In this document: positions 18,027-26,910 of the stretch, one piece after another
Position numbering within the stretch: position 1 is the first letter of the stretch
How the letters are laid out: each line of letters opens with the position of its first letter
Origin: an uncultured Thiothrix sp.
GTDB taxonomy: Bacteria; Pseudomonadota; Gammaproteobacteria; Thiotrichales; Thiotrichaceae
DNA length: 60,915 nt
NCBI RefSeq assembly: GCF_937873765.1
Contig: NZ_CALMZC010000027.1
Location: 1-60,915 of the forward strand
Direction of reading: 5' to 3'
Notes under the pieces: generated by a model
Told to the model about the DNA's origin: nothing
The model's input: the letters and a program-made list of their open reading frames with translations, nothing else
Databases searched by the model: none
Translations under genes and position numbers: made by a program

Positions 18027-18426
18027 ATGGCTAGTTGATACCAATGTGCTCATTGACATTATTCACGAAGACCCGTTGTTTGCAGAAGCCTCAACACAAG
18101 CTTTAGAACGCTGTGCCGAACATGGAATCTTAGTGATTAATCCAATTATCTATGGTGAAGTTGGAGCTATTTGCGACTCTTTAGAAGAGCTAGATTCCCT
18201 ACTGTCGCTGGGTTTGTTTCGGCGTGATCCATTGATTTGGGAGGCTAGTTTCCTTGCAGGACAAGCTTTCCGCCGTTACCGGAAAAATGGCGGACAAAAA
18301 CAGCGAGTACTCGCAAATTTTTTAATTGGTGCACATGCGAGTGTAGCTGGATTTGGCTTGATCTCGCGGGATACTGGCTATTTGAAGTACTTCAAATTAG
18401 AACTGTTAAATCCAGCCGAAGTTTAA
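18016..18426 (+). CDS. vapC: VapC toxin (PIN-domain ribonuclease)
   Basis: The 136-residue PIN-domain protein has the conserved acidic residues in place: WLVDTNVLIDI (Asp8), IIYGEVGAI with the second-site Glu near residue 48, and a C-terminal LISRDTGYLKYF with Asp near 119. PIN toxins cleave tRNA or rRNA when freed from the antitoxin. The ATG at 18016 overlaps the vapB reading frame, the usual coupling in vapBC. Flanking 16-bp direct repeats suggest the module moved as a unit. Confidence 0.9.
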   Translation: MATEWLVDTNVLIDIIHEDPLFAEASTQALERCAEHGILVINPIIYGEVGAICDSLEELDSLLSLGLFRRDPLIWEASFLAGQAFRRYRKNGGQKQRVLANFLIGAHASVAGFGLISRDTGYLKYFKLELLNPAEV

Positions 18427-18432
18427 GTTCAT

Positions 18433-18448
18433 CTTGCTTGGCTGAGCC
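18433..18448 (+). repeat. 16-bp direct repeat, right copy, flanking vapBC
   Basis: This is an exact copy of CTTGCTTGGCTGAGCC found at 17650-17665. It begins seven bases after the vapC stop codon. The two copies bound the vapBC cassette. Confidence 0.7.
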
Positions 18449-18472
18449 CGTCGTTACGTAAGAAATCGCATT

Positions 18473-18889
18473 CTAAGCGAAGGGATTAACGATTTTCACG
18501 CTACCGATGACACGTCCGTTTTGCATATCTTCGGAATACAAAATGCTACAGGCGGTCTTTTGAGACATGCGTATGATGAGCGAATCCCAGAATGAAAAAC
18601 CATGCAGTCGGTGCAGATCAATCGCTTGCACAATATCATCGGGAGCAATGCTGAAAACATTAGCCTGTTGGCTCAGTAGCTGAATTTTTCGCTGTGCCCT
18701 TTCTATGGGTACGCCAAGCTTACGCGTTGCAGCGGCGAAATACTCTTGAAGCACTTGGGTAGACAACACTAAATTGCTACTCATCCAAGCATTTTGTAGT
18801 AAAGCAAGCGCCTTGGCCTGCTTAATTGGATCATGGCGGTCATCTGTATAAAGCAAGATATTAGTATCGAAAAAGCTACGTTCTTTCAT
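18473..18889 (-). CDS. PIN-domain toxin of second VapBC-like module
   Basis: This PIN-domain protein has about 138 residues, starting MKERSFFDTNILLYTDD with the first catalytic Asp at residue 8. It continues with STQVLQEYF and the late acidic positions FSFWDSLI and LYSEDMQNG. The frame is open further upstream but nothing before this Met resembles the family. The start overlaps the antitoxin gene by 14 bases. It runs opposite to the first vapBC pair; the two modules converge across about 45 bases. Confidence 0.87.
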   Translation of the reverse strand: MKERSFFDTNILLYTDDRHDPIKQAKALALLQNAWMSSNLVLSTQVLQEYFAAATRKLGVPIERAQRKIQLLSQQANVFSIAPDDIVQAIDLHRLHGFSFWDSLIIRMSQKTACSILYSEDMQNGRVIGSVKIVNPFA

Positions 18890-19097
18890 GGAGCTCATCC
18901 CGATTGAAAACCCAAGCTTTAGAGTCCCCCTGCCCAGATAAAGATAGAAACTCATCAAAACTAGCATTGGCCTGCTGCTGCCGAGTCAGTTGCTCTAAGT
19001 ATTCTCGTACTAACTGGTTGAGGCTCGTCCCCATTTCTTGGGCAATCTTGCGAACTTCATTGACCACTTTATCATCAATTGAGAGAGTGATATTCAT
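18876..19097 (-). CDS. ribbon-helix-helix antitoxin of second VapBC-like module
   Basis: The 73-residue protein starts MNITLSIDDKVVNEVRKIAQEMGTSLNQLVREYL, a typical ribbon-helix-helix (DUF6364-like) DNA-binding N terminus. A Gln-rich linker follows, and a C-terminal segment (FDEFLSLSGQGDSKAWVFNRDELHERT) would neutralise the toxin. I took the ATG at 19097 because upstream residues do not fit the fold. It is followed by the PIN toxin with a 14-base overlap. Confidence 0.85.
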   Translation of the reverse strand: MNITLSIDDKVVNEVRKIAQEMGTSLNQLVREYLEQLTRQQQANASFDEFLSLSGQGDSKAWVFNRDELHERT

Positions 19098-19108
19098 AGC
19101 ACTGTATC

Positions 19109-19118
19109 CGTGTACACG
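19109..19118. promoter_or_regulatory. possible operator of the second toxin-antitoxin module
   Basis: CGTGTACACG is a perfect 10-bp palindrome ending 12 bases upstream (on the minus strand) of the antitoxin ATG. Its size and place suit a ribbon-helix-helix dimer site. The assignment rests on position alone. Confidence 0.4.
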
Positions 19119-19262
19119 TAATAAGGCTATTATTGTACTGACTTGAGTGGCGAGCAATGATAAATTGCGAATCCTCCCTACTTAAACCCTACACCACTGT
19201 AAAACCCAAACCTATACACAACACTCTCAACATGACTACGCCTTAGCCTTTAGGAGAAGCTC

Positions 19263-20939
19263 TTGCCCACGCTCAACTGGATAGGCAAACAAGCCGTCGC
19301 CTCACATCACAAGGAAGTGCCATTCCGTTTGGTCGAACCCGTACCGGAACTGTCCGCTGGGGATACGGAAAGTGGCAACTTGATTGTACAAGGCGATAAC
19401 CTGCTGGCCTTGAAAGCCTTGCTACCGCGTTATGCGGGGCAAGTAAAGTGTATCTACATTGATCCGCCGTATAACACCGGTAACGAAGGCTGGGTGTATA
19501 ACGATAACGTCAACAGCCCCGAAATCCGTCGCTGGTTGGGGGAGACGGTTGGGCGGGAAGGTGAAACGCTGGATCGGCATGACCGTTGGTTGTGCATGAT
19601 GTACCCACGGTTGATGCTCCTCAAGCAGTTTTTGCGTGAAGATGGCGCAATCTTCATCTCCATCGACGACAACGAAGTCGCATCCCTGCGCCTGATCATG
19701 GACGAAATTTTCGGTAGCCAAAACTTCATCGCCACGATTCTCTGGCAGAAGAAATATGCGGTAGCCAACGATCACAAAACTATCGCACCAATGCACGATT
19801 TTGTTCTCGTCTATCAAAAATCCACTTCATGGCAGAGAAATCTACTACCACGTGGAAACGACAAAAATACTCAGTATAAGTATGAAGATGAGGGTGGTTT
19901 ATATCGCTCCAGTGACTACACCTGCAATAAAACAGCGGAAGAACGACCGAACCTTTATTACCCCATTCAAAATCCCAATACTGGTGAAGAAATTTGGCCT
20001 AAGCAAACCAGAGTTTGGGCATATTCCCAAGAAGAACATAATCGCCATATTGTTGAAAATTTGATTTATTGGGGGAAAGATGGCACAGGGAAAGTTCCAG
20101 CTTACAAACGTTACAAACATGCGCTGAAAAATGATGGCATCGTTCCGCAAACCCTTTGGACACATGATTTTGCAGGTCATACAGATGGTGCACGCAAGGA
20201 TTTACGCGAGGTTTTGCATGATATATCTGCTGTTTCTGATTTTGCGACCCCGAAACCAACAACCTTGATTCAGCGGATTTTGCAGATTGCGACGGATAAA
20301 GATTCGCTGGTGCTGGACAGCTTCGCAGGCTCAGGCACAACCGCCCACGCCGTGCTGAAACAGAACGCGGAAGATGGCGGCAACCGCCGTTTCATTCTGG
20401 TCGAAATGGACAACACCATCGCCCAAACCGTTACCGCCGAACGGGTCAGGCGCGTCAGCCAAGGCTATACCAGCGCCAAAGACAAAACCGTGGATGGACT
20501 CGGCAGCGGCTTCCAGTTTTACCAACTTTCCTCAGAACCCCTCTTCGCCGCTGATGGCAAAGTCCGCCCCGACGTGACCTTCCGCCAACTCGCCGAATTT
20601 GTTTGGTTCACCGAAACAGGCACAGGCTTAACCTCTTGTTCCTCCCCTGACAAGGGGAGGCCAGGAGGGGTTTCTTTATTCACTACCCCATTACTCGGTA
20701 TCTTCCAAAACCGCGCCATTTTCATGCTCTACAACGGTATTCTCAAAGACAAAACCGATCTCGGCGGCAATGTCTTAAATGCCAAAACCTTACACCTGCT
20801 GCAAACGCTACTGCCTGAAAAAGATATGCCGTGTGTGGTGTTCGGCGCACGCAGCCGCCTCGACAAAGCCACGCTGACCAAATTGAACATCACCTTCCAC
20901 CAATTGCCTTACGAATTGGCGGCGAAAACATGGTTTTAA
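19263..20939 (+). CDS. mod: Type III restriction-modification methyltransferase (Mod)
   Basis: The 558-residue DNA adenine-N6 methyltransferase has the beta-class order. The catalytic DPPYN comes first (residues 67-71, in KCIYIDPPYNTGNEGW) and the SAM-binding motif DSFAGSGTT later (about 352-360). The region between holds the target-recognition domain. Start is a TTG with a perfect AGGAG six bases upstream, and MPTLNWIGK suits Type III Mod proteins. Near residues 460-470 the frame runs through a GC-rich hairpin at 20641-20660, an apparent in-frame insertion of a repeat element. The stop overlaps the res start by 10 bases. Base composition is visibly more GC-rich than in flanking genes, suggesting transfer. 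Confidence 0.92.
   Translation: MPTLNWIGKQAVASHHKEVPFRLVEPVPELSAGDTESGNLIVQGDNLLALKALLPRYAGQVKCIYIDPPYNTGNEGWVYNDNVNSPEIRRWLGETVGREGETLDRHDRWLCMMYPRLMLLKQFLREDGAIFISIDDNEVASLRLIMDEIFGSQNFIATILWQKKYAVANDHKTIAPMHDFVLVYQKSTSWQRNLLPRGNDKNTQYKYEDEGGLYRSSDYTCNKTAEERPNLYYPIQNPNTGEEIWPKQTRVWAYSQEEHNRHIVENLIYWGKDGTGKVPAYKRYKHALKNDGIVPQTLWTHDFAGHTDGARKDLREVLHDISAVSDFATPKPTTLIQRILQIATDKDSLVLDSFAGSGTTAHAVLKQNAEDGGNRRFILVEMDNTIAQTVTAERVRRVSQGYTSAKDKTVDGLGSGFQFYQLSSEPLFAADGKVRPDVTFRQLAEFVWFTETGTGLTSCSSPDKGRPGGVSLFTTPLLGIFQNRAIFMLYNGILKDKTDLGGNVLNAKTLHLLQTLLPEKDMPCVVFGARSRLDKATLTKLNITFHQLPYELAAKTWF
20637..20671 (+). repeat. REP-like palindromic element inside the mod coding sequence
   Basis: CCTCCCCT (20641-20648) and AGGGGAGG (20653-20660) form a perfect 8-bp stem with a GACA loop. 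CCAGGAGGGG follows, a second AGGAGGGG half-copy. The pattern resembles intergenic palindromic repeats found in many copies in other genomes. Here it is inside mod and in frame, encoding SSPDKGRPGGV. A degraded relative (GAGGTTAGGAGGG) is in the intergenic region near 24241. Confidence 0.6.
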
Positions 20940-23539
20940 GACTCAAAGATTACCAAGAGCAATTGCTGGATGCGCTCGAAGCGTTTTTGCGCCGTACCCG
21001 CGAATTGCAAAACCCCACGCTGGCATTTTGGGAAAGTACCAGGGAAGTATTCGACTACGGTTTGCCCTACACCCCGTTACCCAACGCAGAACAAGTGCCG
21101 TATGTGTGCTTGCGCGTCCCCACGGGTGGCGGCAAAACCCGCATTGCAGGGCAGTCGATTGCACGGGTCAAAAGCGCCTTACTCGCCACCGAATGCCCGC
21201 TGGTGTTATGGCTTGTCCCCTCCGAGCCGATTCTGGAGCAAACGCTCCACACCCTGAAAACACGCGGCGAAATGCTCCACGCGGATATGCGCGAACTGTT
21301 CGGCGCGGTAAATGTGCTGGACATTAACCAAGCCCTCTACATGACCCGCCCGACGCTGGAAAGCGGTGTCACGATCATTGTTGCCACCATGCAGAGTTTC
21401 AAACGCGACACCGCCGAAGGCTTGCGCGTCTATCGACAAAACGGCGCGTTAATGTCGCACTTTGAACACCTGCCCGCTGACTTGAAAGGCGATCATTCGC
21501 TGGTCGATGCTATCCGTTTACAGATGCCCTTCATCATCGTGGACGAAGCCCACAACCAAGGCACACCGTTGGCAATGGACACCTTGGTGCGCTTTAACCC
21601 CAGTTGTATCCTCGAACTCACCGCCACCCCTGACCGCATCAACCAGCCTTCCAACGTGCTACGCAGCGTTTCCGCCGCCACCTTGCAAGCGGAAGATATG
21701 CTCAAACTGCCGCTGGAACTGGCAATACACCCCGAATGGCGCACCTGTTTGACCGAAGCGATTGCGCGTTTACGCACGCTGGAACAGGAAGCTCAAACCG
21801 AACAGCAATTGACGGGCGAAATCATCAACCCAATCATTATGTTGATCCAAGCCGAACGCAAAAATGCCAATAGCGAAAGTTTCGTACCGGAACGGGTCAG
21901 ACAATTTCTCATCGACGATTATCAAATCCCCGCCGCACGCATCGCCATTGCCACAGGCGCATTAGACGAATTGTCCGGTAAAAAACTCACCGACCCCGAC
22001 TACCCACAATTTATTATCACCGTGGACAAATTACGCGAAGGCTGGGATTGCCCGTTTGCCTACGTGCTGTTTTCCTTCCGCAACACTACCTCCGCCACCG
22101 CTGTTGAACAGGTGTTAGGGCGCGTATTACGGATGCCACACGTTAAACGTAAACAACGCGAAGCCCTCAACCGCAGTTACGCCTATGTGGTTTCCGACCA
22201 ATTAGCCGCCACCGTACAAGGTTTGCGGGATGGTTTGGTACAAAGCGGTTTTGAACGCCAAGAAGCTAAAGATTTAATCAATATCCCGAATGCCCGTAGC
22301 GGGGATTTATTCGCCCCCACGAACGACTTAGTGGTGACACTGCCCACCGCCAACGACACCGTTGTTACCCCTAATAGCGCGGCGATTGCCGTGTTGCCCA
22401 AAGCCTTGCGCGACAAAATCGAAATCTCCCCCGAAGCAGGCACACTAACGCTCAAAGGCGGCGCGACTCCCGAACAAATCAAAAAAGTGGCGGAAACATT
22501 TAAGCAACCGGAAGCCGCCAAAGCCGTGCGCGAACAACTGGATACGGCACGCGCTAGTGCCATCGCCCCCCAGCAACGCGAACCAACGCCCGCTGAACGC
22601 GGCATTATCGCCACTGTGCCCTTGTTGGGTCTGCACCAGTTTGGTTTCTTTGATGTGTTTGATACCCGTGCCCTCTCGGATGCGGATTGGGAACTCACCG
22701 ACTTTGACCCCAAACTCACCGCCGCCGAATTCGCACCGGATGCGGACGTGATGAGCCGCGCCCAATTATCCATTACTCAAAAGGGCAAGCTGCAACTCGA
22801 TTTCTACGACAAACTGGATAACCCTCAACTCAAGATCGACACTATCGAACTGGGTTGGACAGCCATCGAATTGGTGACATGGCTAGACAAAAACCTGCCT
22901 TTCATTTACGCCGACCAGCCGCAAAAAGTGGCATGGTTGAATCAAGCCGTCCAATATTTACTACATGAACGCGGCTTTACCTTGGAAGAACTCGCTTACC
23001 GCAAATTCCACCTGCGCGGTGCATTGGAACGCAAAATGGCAAGCGGTCTGGTATTAGCCAAACAAACCGTGTTTACCGACCTGTTCAAGGATGAAACCCG
23101 CTTTGAAGTACGCGACGAACACAGCATTACGCTCAAGCAAGGCAGCTATGCCTACAATACCCGCTACGACGGCTTCATCCATTTCAAGCACCATTTTTTC
23201 ACCGCCATCGGTGATTTGCAGCCACACGGCGAAGAATTTGAATGCGCCCAACGCATTGACCAACTCGACAATATCGACTGGTGGGTGCGCAATGTCGACC
23301 GCAAACCCAACGCTTTTTGGCTGCAAACCGCCAAAGACCGCTACTACCCCGACTTTCTAGTACGCCTGAAAAACGGTATAACCCTAGCCGTTGAATACAA
23401 AGGCAAACACATCGCCGAACACGACAAAGAAAAACGCCAAATCGGTGAACTGTGGGCAAGACGCAGCAACGGACGTTGCCGCTTCGTGTGGGTAGAAAAC
23501 AAAAACTGGCAAGCGTTAACCGCCGCTACGCTGAATTAA
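20930..23539 (+). CDS. res: Type III restriction enzyme Res subunit (helicase-nuclease)
   Basis: The 869-residue ATP-dependent translocase-nuclease is the partner of Mod. Superfamily 2 motifs are in order: Walker A VPTGGGKTRIAG (about residues 62-73), DEAH in IIVDEAHNQGTP (about 202-213), TATPDR and the late Arg motif EQVLGRVLRMP. The C-terminal PD-(D/E)xK nuclease is visible as YYPDFLVRL then LAVEYKGKH (about 803-825). The ATG at 20930 overlaps the end of mod (ATGGTTTTAA); longer readings upstream are shadows of mod. Complete and without frameshift, so the system may be active. GC-rich like mod. Confidence 0.93.
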   Translation: MVLRLKDYQEQLLDALEAFLRRTRELQNPTLAFWESTREVFDYGLPYTPLPNAEQVPYVCLRVPTGGGKTRIAGQSIARVKSALLATECPLVLWLVPSEPILEQTLHTLKTRGEMLHADMRELFGAVNVLDINQALYMTRPTLESGVTIIVATMQSFKRDTAEGLRVYRQNGALMSHFEHLPADLKGDHSLVDAIRLQMPFIIVDEAHNQGTPLAMDTLVRFNPSCILELTATPDRINQPSNVLRSVSAATLQAEDMLKLPLELAIHPEWRTCLTEAIARLRTLEQEAQTEQQLTGEIINPIIMLIQAERKNANSESFVPERVRQFLIDDYQIPAARIAIATGALDELSGKKLTDPDYPQFIITVDKLREGWDCPFAYVLFSFRNTTSATAVEQVLGRVLRMPHVKRKQREALNRSYAYVVSDQLAATVQGLRDGLVQSGFERQEAKDLINIPNARSGDLFAPTNDLVVTLPTANDTVVTPNSAAIAVLPKALRDKIEISPEAGTLTLKGGATPEQIKKVAETFKQPEAAKAVREQLDTARASAIAPQQREPTPAERGIIATVPLLGLHQFGFFDVFDTRALSDADWELTDFDPKLTAAEFAPDADVMSRAQLSITQKGKLQLDFYDKLDNPQLKIDTIELGWTAIELVTWLDKNLPFIYADQPQKVAWLNQAVQYLLHERGFTLEELAYRKFHLRGALERKMASGLVLAKQTVFTDLFKDETRFEVRDEHSITLKQGSYAYNTRYDGFIHFKHHFFTAIGDLQPHGEEFECAQRIDQLDNIDWWVRNVDRKPNAFWLQTAKDRYYPDFLVRLKNGITLAVEYKGKHIAEHDKEKRQIGELWARRSNGRCRFVWVENKNWQALTAATLN

Positions 23540-23554
23540 CAAGGGCAATCAATC

Positions 23555-24196
23555 ATGGCAGACAACAGCTCCCAAATCGTCTATCTCCTCACTAATCCTG
23601 CTATGCCTAACTTGGTCAAAATCGGCAAAACCACGCAATTAGAAGTTGACGTGCGCGTGCGGCAATTATATAGCACAGGTGTTCCTTTGCCGTTTGAATG
23701 TGTGTTTGCTTGTCAGGTAAAAGATGCAACCGAAGTAGAAAAAGCCTTACACATTGCGTTTAAAAAGCAACGCCTTAATCCGAATCGGGAGTTTTTTGAA
23801 ATCGACCCTGAACAGGCGATTGCTATTTTAAAACTGCTGCGGGTTGATGATATTACGCTGCAATTTGAGCAACAAATGGAAGCCGAACTGGAAGCGATTG
23901 ATAAACAATCCGCCCAGACTTATAAACGCCGTCAGCGCCCGCCCATGAATTTTCACGATCTAGGGATGCCTAACGGCTCAATTTTGCTGTCTAAAGACGG
24001 GCAACTCCAAGTCACCATAGTGAGTGAGAAAAAAGTAGAACTGCAAGGAGTCGTTTGCTCACTGACTGAAGCAACCCGCAAATTATTGAATATGTCGAAT
24101 GGTGCAGCTATCCAGCCTTCACCATATTGGCTGTTTAACGGACGAACAGTAAAAGAGATCTATGAAGACTATCACAGCCAAATTGCTACTGATTAA
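23555..24196 (+). CDS. GIY-YIG (T5orf172-type) nuclease-like protein with C-terminal RAMA-like domain
   Basis: The 213-residue protein begins with IVYLLTNPAMPNLVKIGKTTQ (residues 8-28), the GIY-YIG core with YLL and KIGK in place of GIY and YIG. VRQLYSTGVPLPFE and the Glu of EVEKALH follow, then NPNREFFEI, as in T5orf172/MUG113 nucleases. Residues about 131-210 (PNGSILLSKDG, VELQGVVCSLTEATRKLL, YWLFNGRTVKEIYEDY) resemble RAMA, a domain linked to modified-DNA recognition. It follows res by 15 bases, so a role with the restriction system is likely. Combining nuclease and reader suggests action on DNA with altered methylation, an inference. Confidence 0.8.
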   Translation: MADNSSQIVYLLTNPAMPNLVKIGKTTQLEVDVRVRQLYSTGVPLPFECVFACQVKDATEVEKALHIAFKKQRLNPNREFFEIDPEQAIAILKLLRVDDITLQFEQQMEAELEAIDKQSAQTYKRRQRPPMNFHDLGMPNGSILLSKDGQLQVTIVSEKKVELQGVVCSLTEATRKLLNMSNGAAIQPSPYWLFNGRTVKEIYEDYHSQIATD

Positions 24197-24342
24197 GCGA
24201 CGATTTTTTCACCTACGCTGAACACTGATCAAAAGCCTCCGAGGTTAGGAGGGAAGATGATGCTAGTGCAACCATAAAAAACCACTCATCTCAAGTAATT
24301 CCTCAACTATAGCACTAACTCCCCCTAGCCCCGAAAACTCGT

Positions 24343-24348
24343 TATAAT
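24343..24348 (+). promoter_or_regulatory. likely -10 element of parE promoter
   Basis: TATAAT stands 51 bases before the parE ATG, followed by TCGCGGC, a GC-rich discriminator. No good -35 hexamer is present at the expected distance, so the assignment is from the -10 alone. The rest of the 202-bp gap (24197-24398) holds a decayed copy of the palindromic repeat near 24241 and no gene that I can see. Confidence 0.5.
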
Positions 24349-24398
24349 TCGCGGCTCTATGCAAACCTAAGTATAAATTTAAAGGCACAGCACCCCTT

Positions 24399-26285
24399 AT
24401 GAGTACGAGTTACGACGCCTCCGCCATTGAAGTTCTGACTGGTCTTGACCCTGTAAGGAAACGTCCGGGGATGTATACCGACACCACACGCCCGAATCAT
24501 CTGGCTCAAGAAGTCATCGACAATAGTGTGGATGAAGCTTTAGCGGGGCATGCCAATCGTATTGAAGTGACCTTGCATACGGATGGTTCCGTCACGGTTA
24601 CGGATAATGGACGGGGTATGCCGGTCGATATTCACCCGGAACAAGGTAAACCGGGAGTGGAAGTCATTCTTTGTACCCTACATGCGGGTGGCAAATTCTC
24701 CGATCAGAATTATCAATTCTCTGGGGGTCTACATGGCGTGGGTGTATCGGTGGTGAATGCCCTCTCGCAGCGTTTAGAAGTGCGCATCAAACGGGGCGGG
24801 CAGGTATGGCAAATGGTGTTTGCAGACGGTAACAAAGCCAGCGAACTGGAGGTGATCGGTAAAACTGCCAAGAAAGATACTGGCACTGCTGTACACTTCT
24901 GGCCTGATCCCAAATACTTTGACTCGGCTAAATTCTCAATTCCGCGCCTAAAACACAATTTACGCGCTAAAGCAGTACTTTGCCCCGGTTTATTGATTCG
25001 CTTTACGGATGAAGAAAGCCAAGAAACGCTTGAATGGCATTACCAAGATGGTTTGCGCGATTATTTAATCGAAGCGGTGAAAGGCTTTGAGTTACTACCG
25101 GAACAACCCTTTACTGGTTCGCTCAAAGCCGCACGCGAAGCGGTCGATTGGGCATTACTCTGGCTACCTGAAGGTGGTGACCTCACCCAAGAAAGCTATG
25201 TGAATCTCATCCCAACTATTCAAGGCGGAACCCATGTAAATGGCTTGCGCACCGGTGTCACGGATGCTTTACGCGAGTTTTGTGAATTTCGGAATTTACT
25301 CCCACGGGGCTTGAAACTGACACCGGATGATGTTTGGGAAAATATCAGCTATGTGCTGTCCTTCAAGATGCAAGAACCCCAATTTGCCGGACAAACTAAA
25401 GAGCGTTTGTCTTCCCGCGAAGCAGCGAGTTTTGTATCCGGCTCTCTGAAAGATGCGTTTAGCCTCTACTTAAATCAAAATACCAGTATGGGCGAACAAC
25501 TCGCGGAAATGGCGATTAATAATGCCAATCGTCGCCAGCGCGCTAGCAAGAAAGTCGTCAGGAAGAAAGTGACCAGTGGTCCGGCGCTACCCGGAAAACT
25601 TGCCGATTGCAGCTCACAAGATATTACACGCACTGAATTATTTTTGGTGGAAGGTGACTCAGCCGGTGGCTCCGCTAAACAAGCACGGGATCGTGAATTC
25701 CAAGCCATCATGCCTTTACGCGGGAAGATTCTAAACACTTGGGAGGTCGATTCTGATCAAGTGCTTGGCTCACAAGAAGTGCATGATATTTCGGTCGCGA
25801 TTGGTGTCGAACCCGGCCATAGTGACCTTAGCCAATTAAGGTATGGCAAAGTGTGTATTCTAGCGGATGCAGATTCAGACGGAGCGCATATTGCCACCCT
25901 ACTCTGTGCTTTATTTGTGCGTCATTTCCGTACTCTGGTGGAATCCGGTCATGTCTTTGTCGCGATGCCACCTTTATATCGGATTGATATTGGCAAAGAG
26001 GTTTATTACGCTTTGGATGATGCTGAGCGACAAGCACGTTTAGACCTATTAGCGGCAGAGAAAAAACGCGGCACGATTAGTGTCACTCGGTTTAAAGGCT
26101 TAGGTGAGATGAATCCGTTGCAATTGCGCGAAACCACGATTTCTCCCGATACGCGCCGTTTGGTGCAACTCACGATGGAGGATAGCGCAGCTACGGAAGC
26201 CACTATGGATATGCTGCTTGCGAAAAAACGTGCCTCGGATCGTAAAACTTGGTTAGAAGATAAAGGGAATTTAGCCAGTGTTTAA
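24399..26285 (+). CDS. parE: DNA topoisomerase IV subunit B
   Basis: The 628-residue ATPase subunit of topoisomerase IV decatenates sister chromosomes with ParC. The GHKL ATPase domain has EVIDNSVDEALAGHA near residues 44-58, DNGRGMPVDIHPEQGKPGVEVI and the glycine-rich lid SGGLHGVGVSVVNALS. The TOPRIM domain has LVEGDSAGGSAKQARDREFQ, LRGKILN and DADSDGAHI. The length of about 630 and sequences such as HPEQGKPGVEVIL identify ParE rather than GyrB, which is longer in gammaproteobacteria. parC is not in the window. The last eight bases overlap the next gene. Confidence 0.96.
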   Translation: MSTSYDASAIEVLTGLDPVRKRPGMYTDTTRPNHLAQEVIDNSVDEALAGHANRIEVTLHTDGSVTVTDNGRGMPVDIHPEQGKPGVEVILCTLHAGGKFSDQNYQFSGGLHGVGVSVVNALSQRLEVRIKRGGQVWQMVFADGNKASELEVIGKTAKKDTGTAVHFWPDPKYFDSAKFSIPRLKHNLRAKAVLCPGLLIRFTDEESQETLEWHYQDGLRDYLIEAVKGFELLPEQPFTGSLKAAREAVDWALLWLPEGGDLTQESYVNLIPTIQGGTHVNGLRTGVTDALREFCEFRNLLPRGLKLTPDDVWENISYVLSFKMQEPQFAGQTKERLSSREAASFVSGSLKDAFSLYLNQNTSMGEQLAEMAINNANRRQRASKKVVRKKVTSGPALPGKLADCSSQDITRTELFLVEGDSAGGSAKQARDREFQAIMPLRGKILNTWEVDSDQVLGSQEVHDISVAIGVEPGHSDLSQLRYGKVCILADADSDGAHIATLLCALFVRHFRTLVESGHVFVAMPPLYRIDIGKEVYYALDDAERQARLDLLAAEKKRGTISVTRFKGLGEMNPLQLRETTISPDTRRLVQLTMEDSAATEATMDMLLAKKRASDRKTWLEDKGNLASV

Positions 26286-26910
26286 GCACTTACCGCCTGC
26301 TGATAGTGAAGCCCCGTGTTTTTGCCTCGTGCGTCACGGCCAAACCGATTGGAATGCGGTAGGGCGTATTCAGGGCTTAGAAGATATTGAGCTAAATGCG
26401 CTGGGTCGATTACAGGCTGCGCAAACTGGCTTCTATTTGCAGCAATGGCACTGGGATCGGATTATCAGTAGCCCCTTAAAACGTGCGGCTGAAAGTGCTG
26501 AAATTATTGCAGAGCAGCTCAAACTAGCACCGGTTGCAATCATGGATGTCTTCATGGAACGTGATTATGGGGACTGTTCAGGCATGACGGCAGCACAACG
26601 TAGGCAGTCTTTTCCGGATGGGATTATACCGCGCCAAGAAACCTTGGAAACTTTGCAAAGGCGCGTGCTAACGGGTTTGCAGCAATTAACCCGCGAACCA
26701 TCAGCACGTACTTTGATTGTGACGCATGGTGGCGTGATTAATAGTCTACTAGCGCATATTAGTCATGGCGAAATCGGTACAGGCAAATCGACTCTGCACA
26801 ATGCCAGCCTTGCCTTAGTTCAATATCAACAAGGCTGGCAAATCTTAGCTTATAACCTCATCAGCCATTTAGATCAGTTTAATCACACAGTTGCGTCTGA
26901 TAAAACTTAG
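26278..26910 (+). CDS. histidine phosphatase family protein (phosphoglycerate-mutase-like)
   Basis: The 210-residue protein has the catalytic LVRHGQTDWNAVGRIQG near residues 14-30 with the phospho-accepting His. The second half has the general acid/base region MERDYGDCSGM and the second His in LIVTHGGVINSL. Such enzymes act as CobC-type phosphatases or general phosphatases; the substrate is not evident. It starts with GTG inside the end of parE (8-base overlap), so it is translationally coupled. Its 3' end overlaps the convergent gene at 26879-27322 by 32 bases. Confidence 0.87.
   Translation: MFKHLPPADSEAPCFCLVRHGQTDWNAVGRIQGLEDIELNALGRLQAAQTGFYLQQWHWDRIISSPLKRAAESAEIIAEQLKLAPVAIMDVFMERDYGDCSGMTAAQRRQSFPDGIIPRQETLETLQRRVLTGLQQLTREPSARTLIVTHGGVINSLLAHISHGEIGTGKSTLHNASLALVQYQQGWQILAYNLISHLDQFNHTVASDKT

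Noticed and set aside
20641..20660. Hairpin considered as terminator inside mod
   Set aside because: No T-run follows and the reading frame continues, so it is treated as a repeat element.
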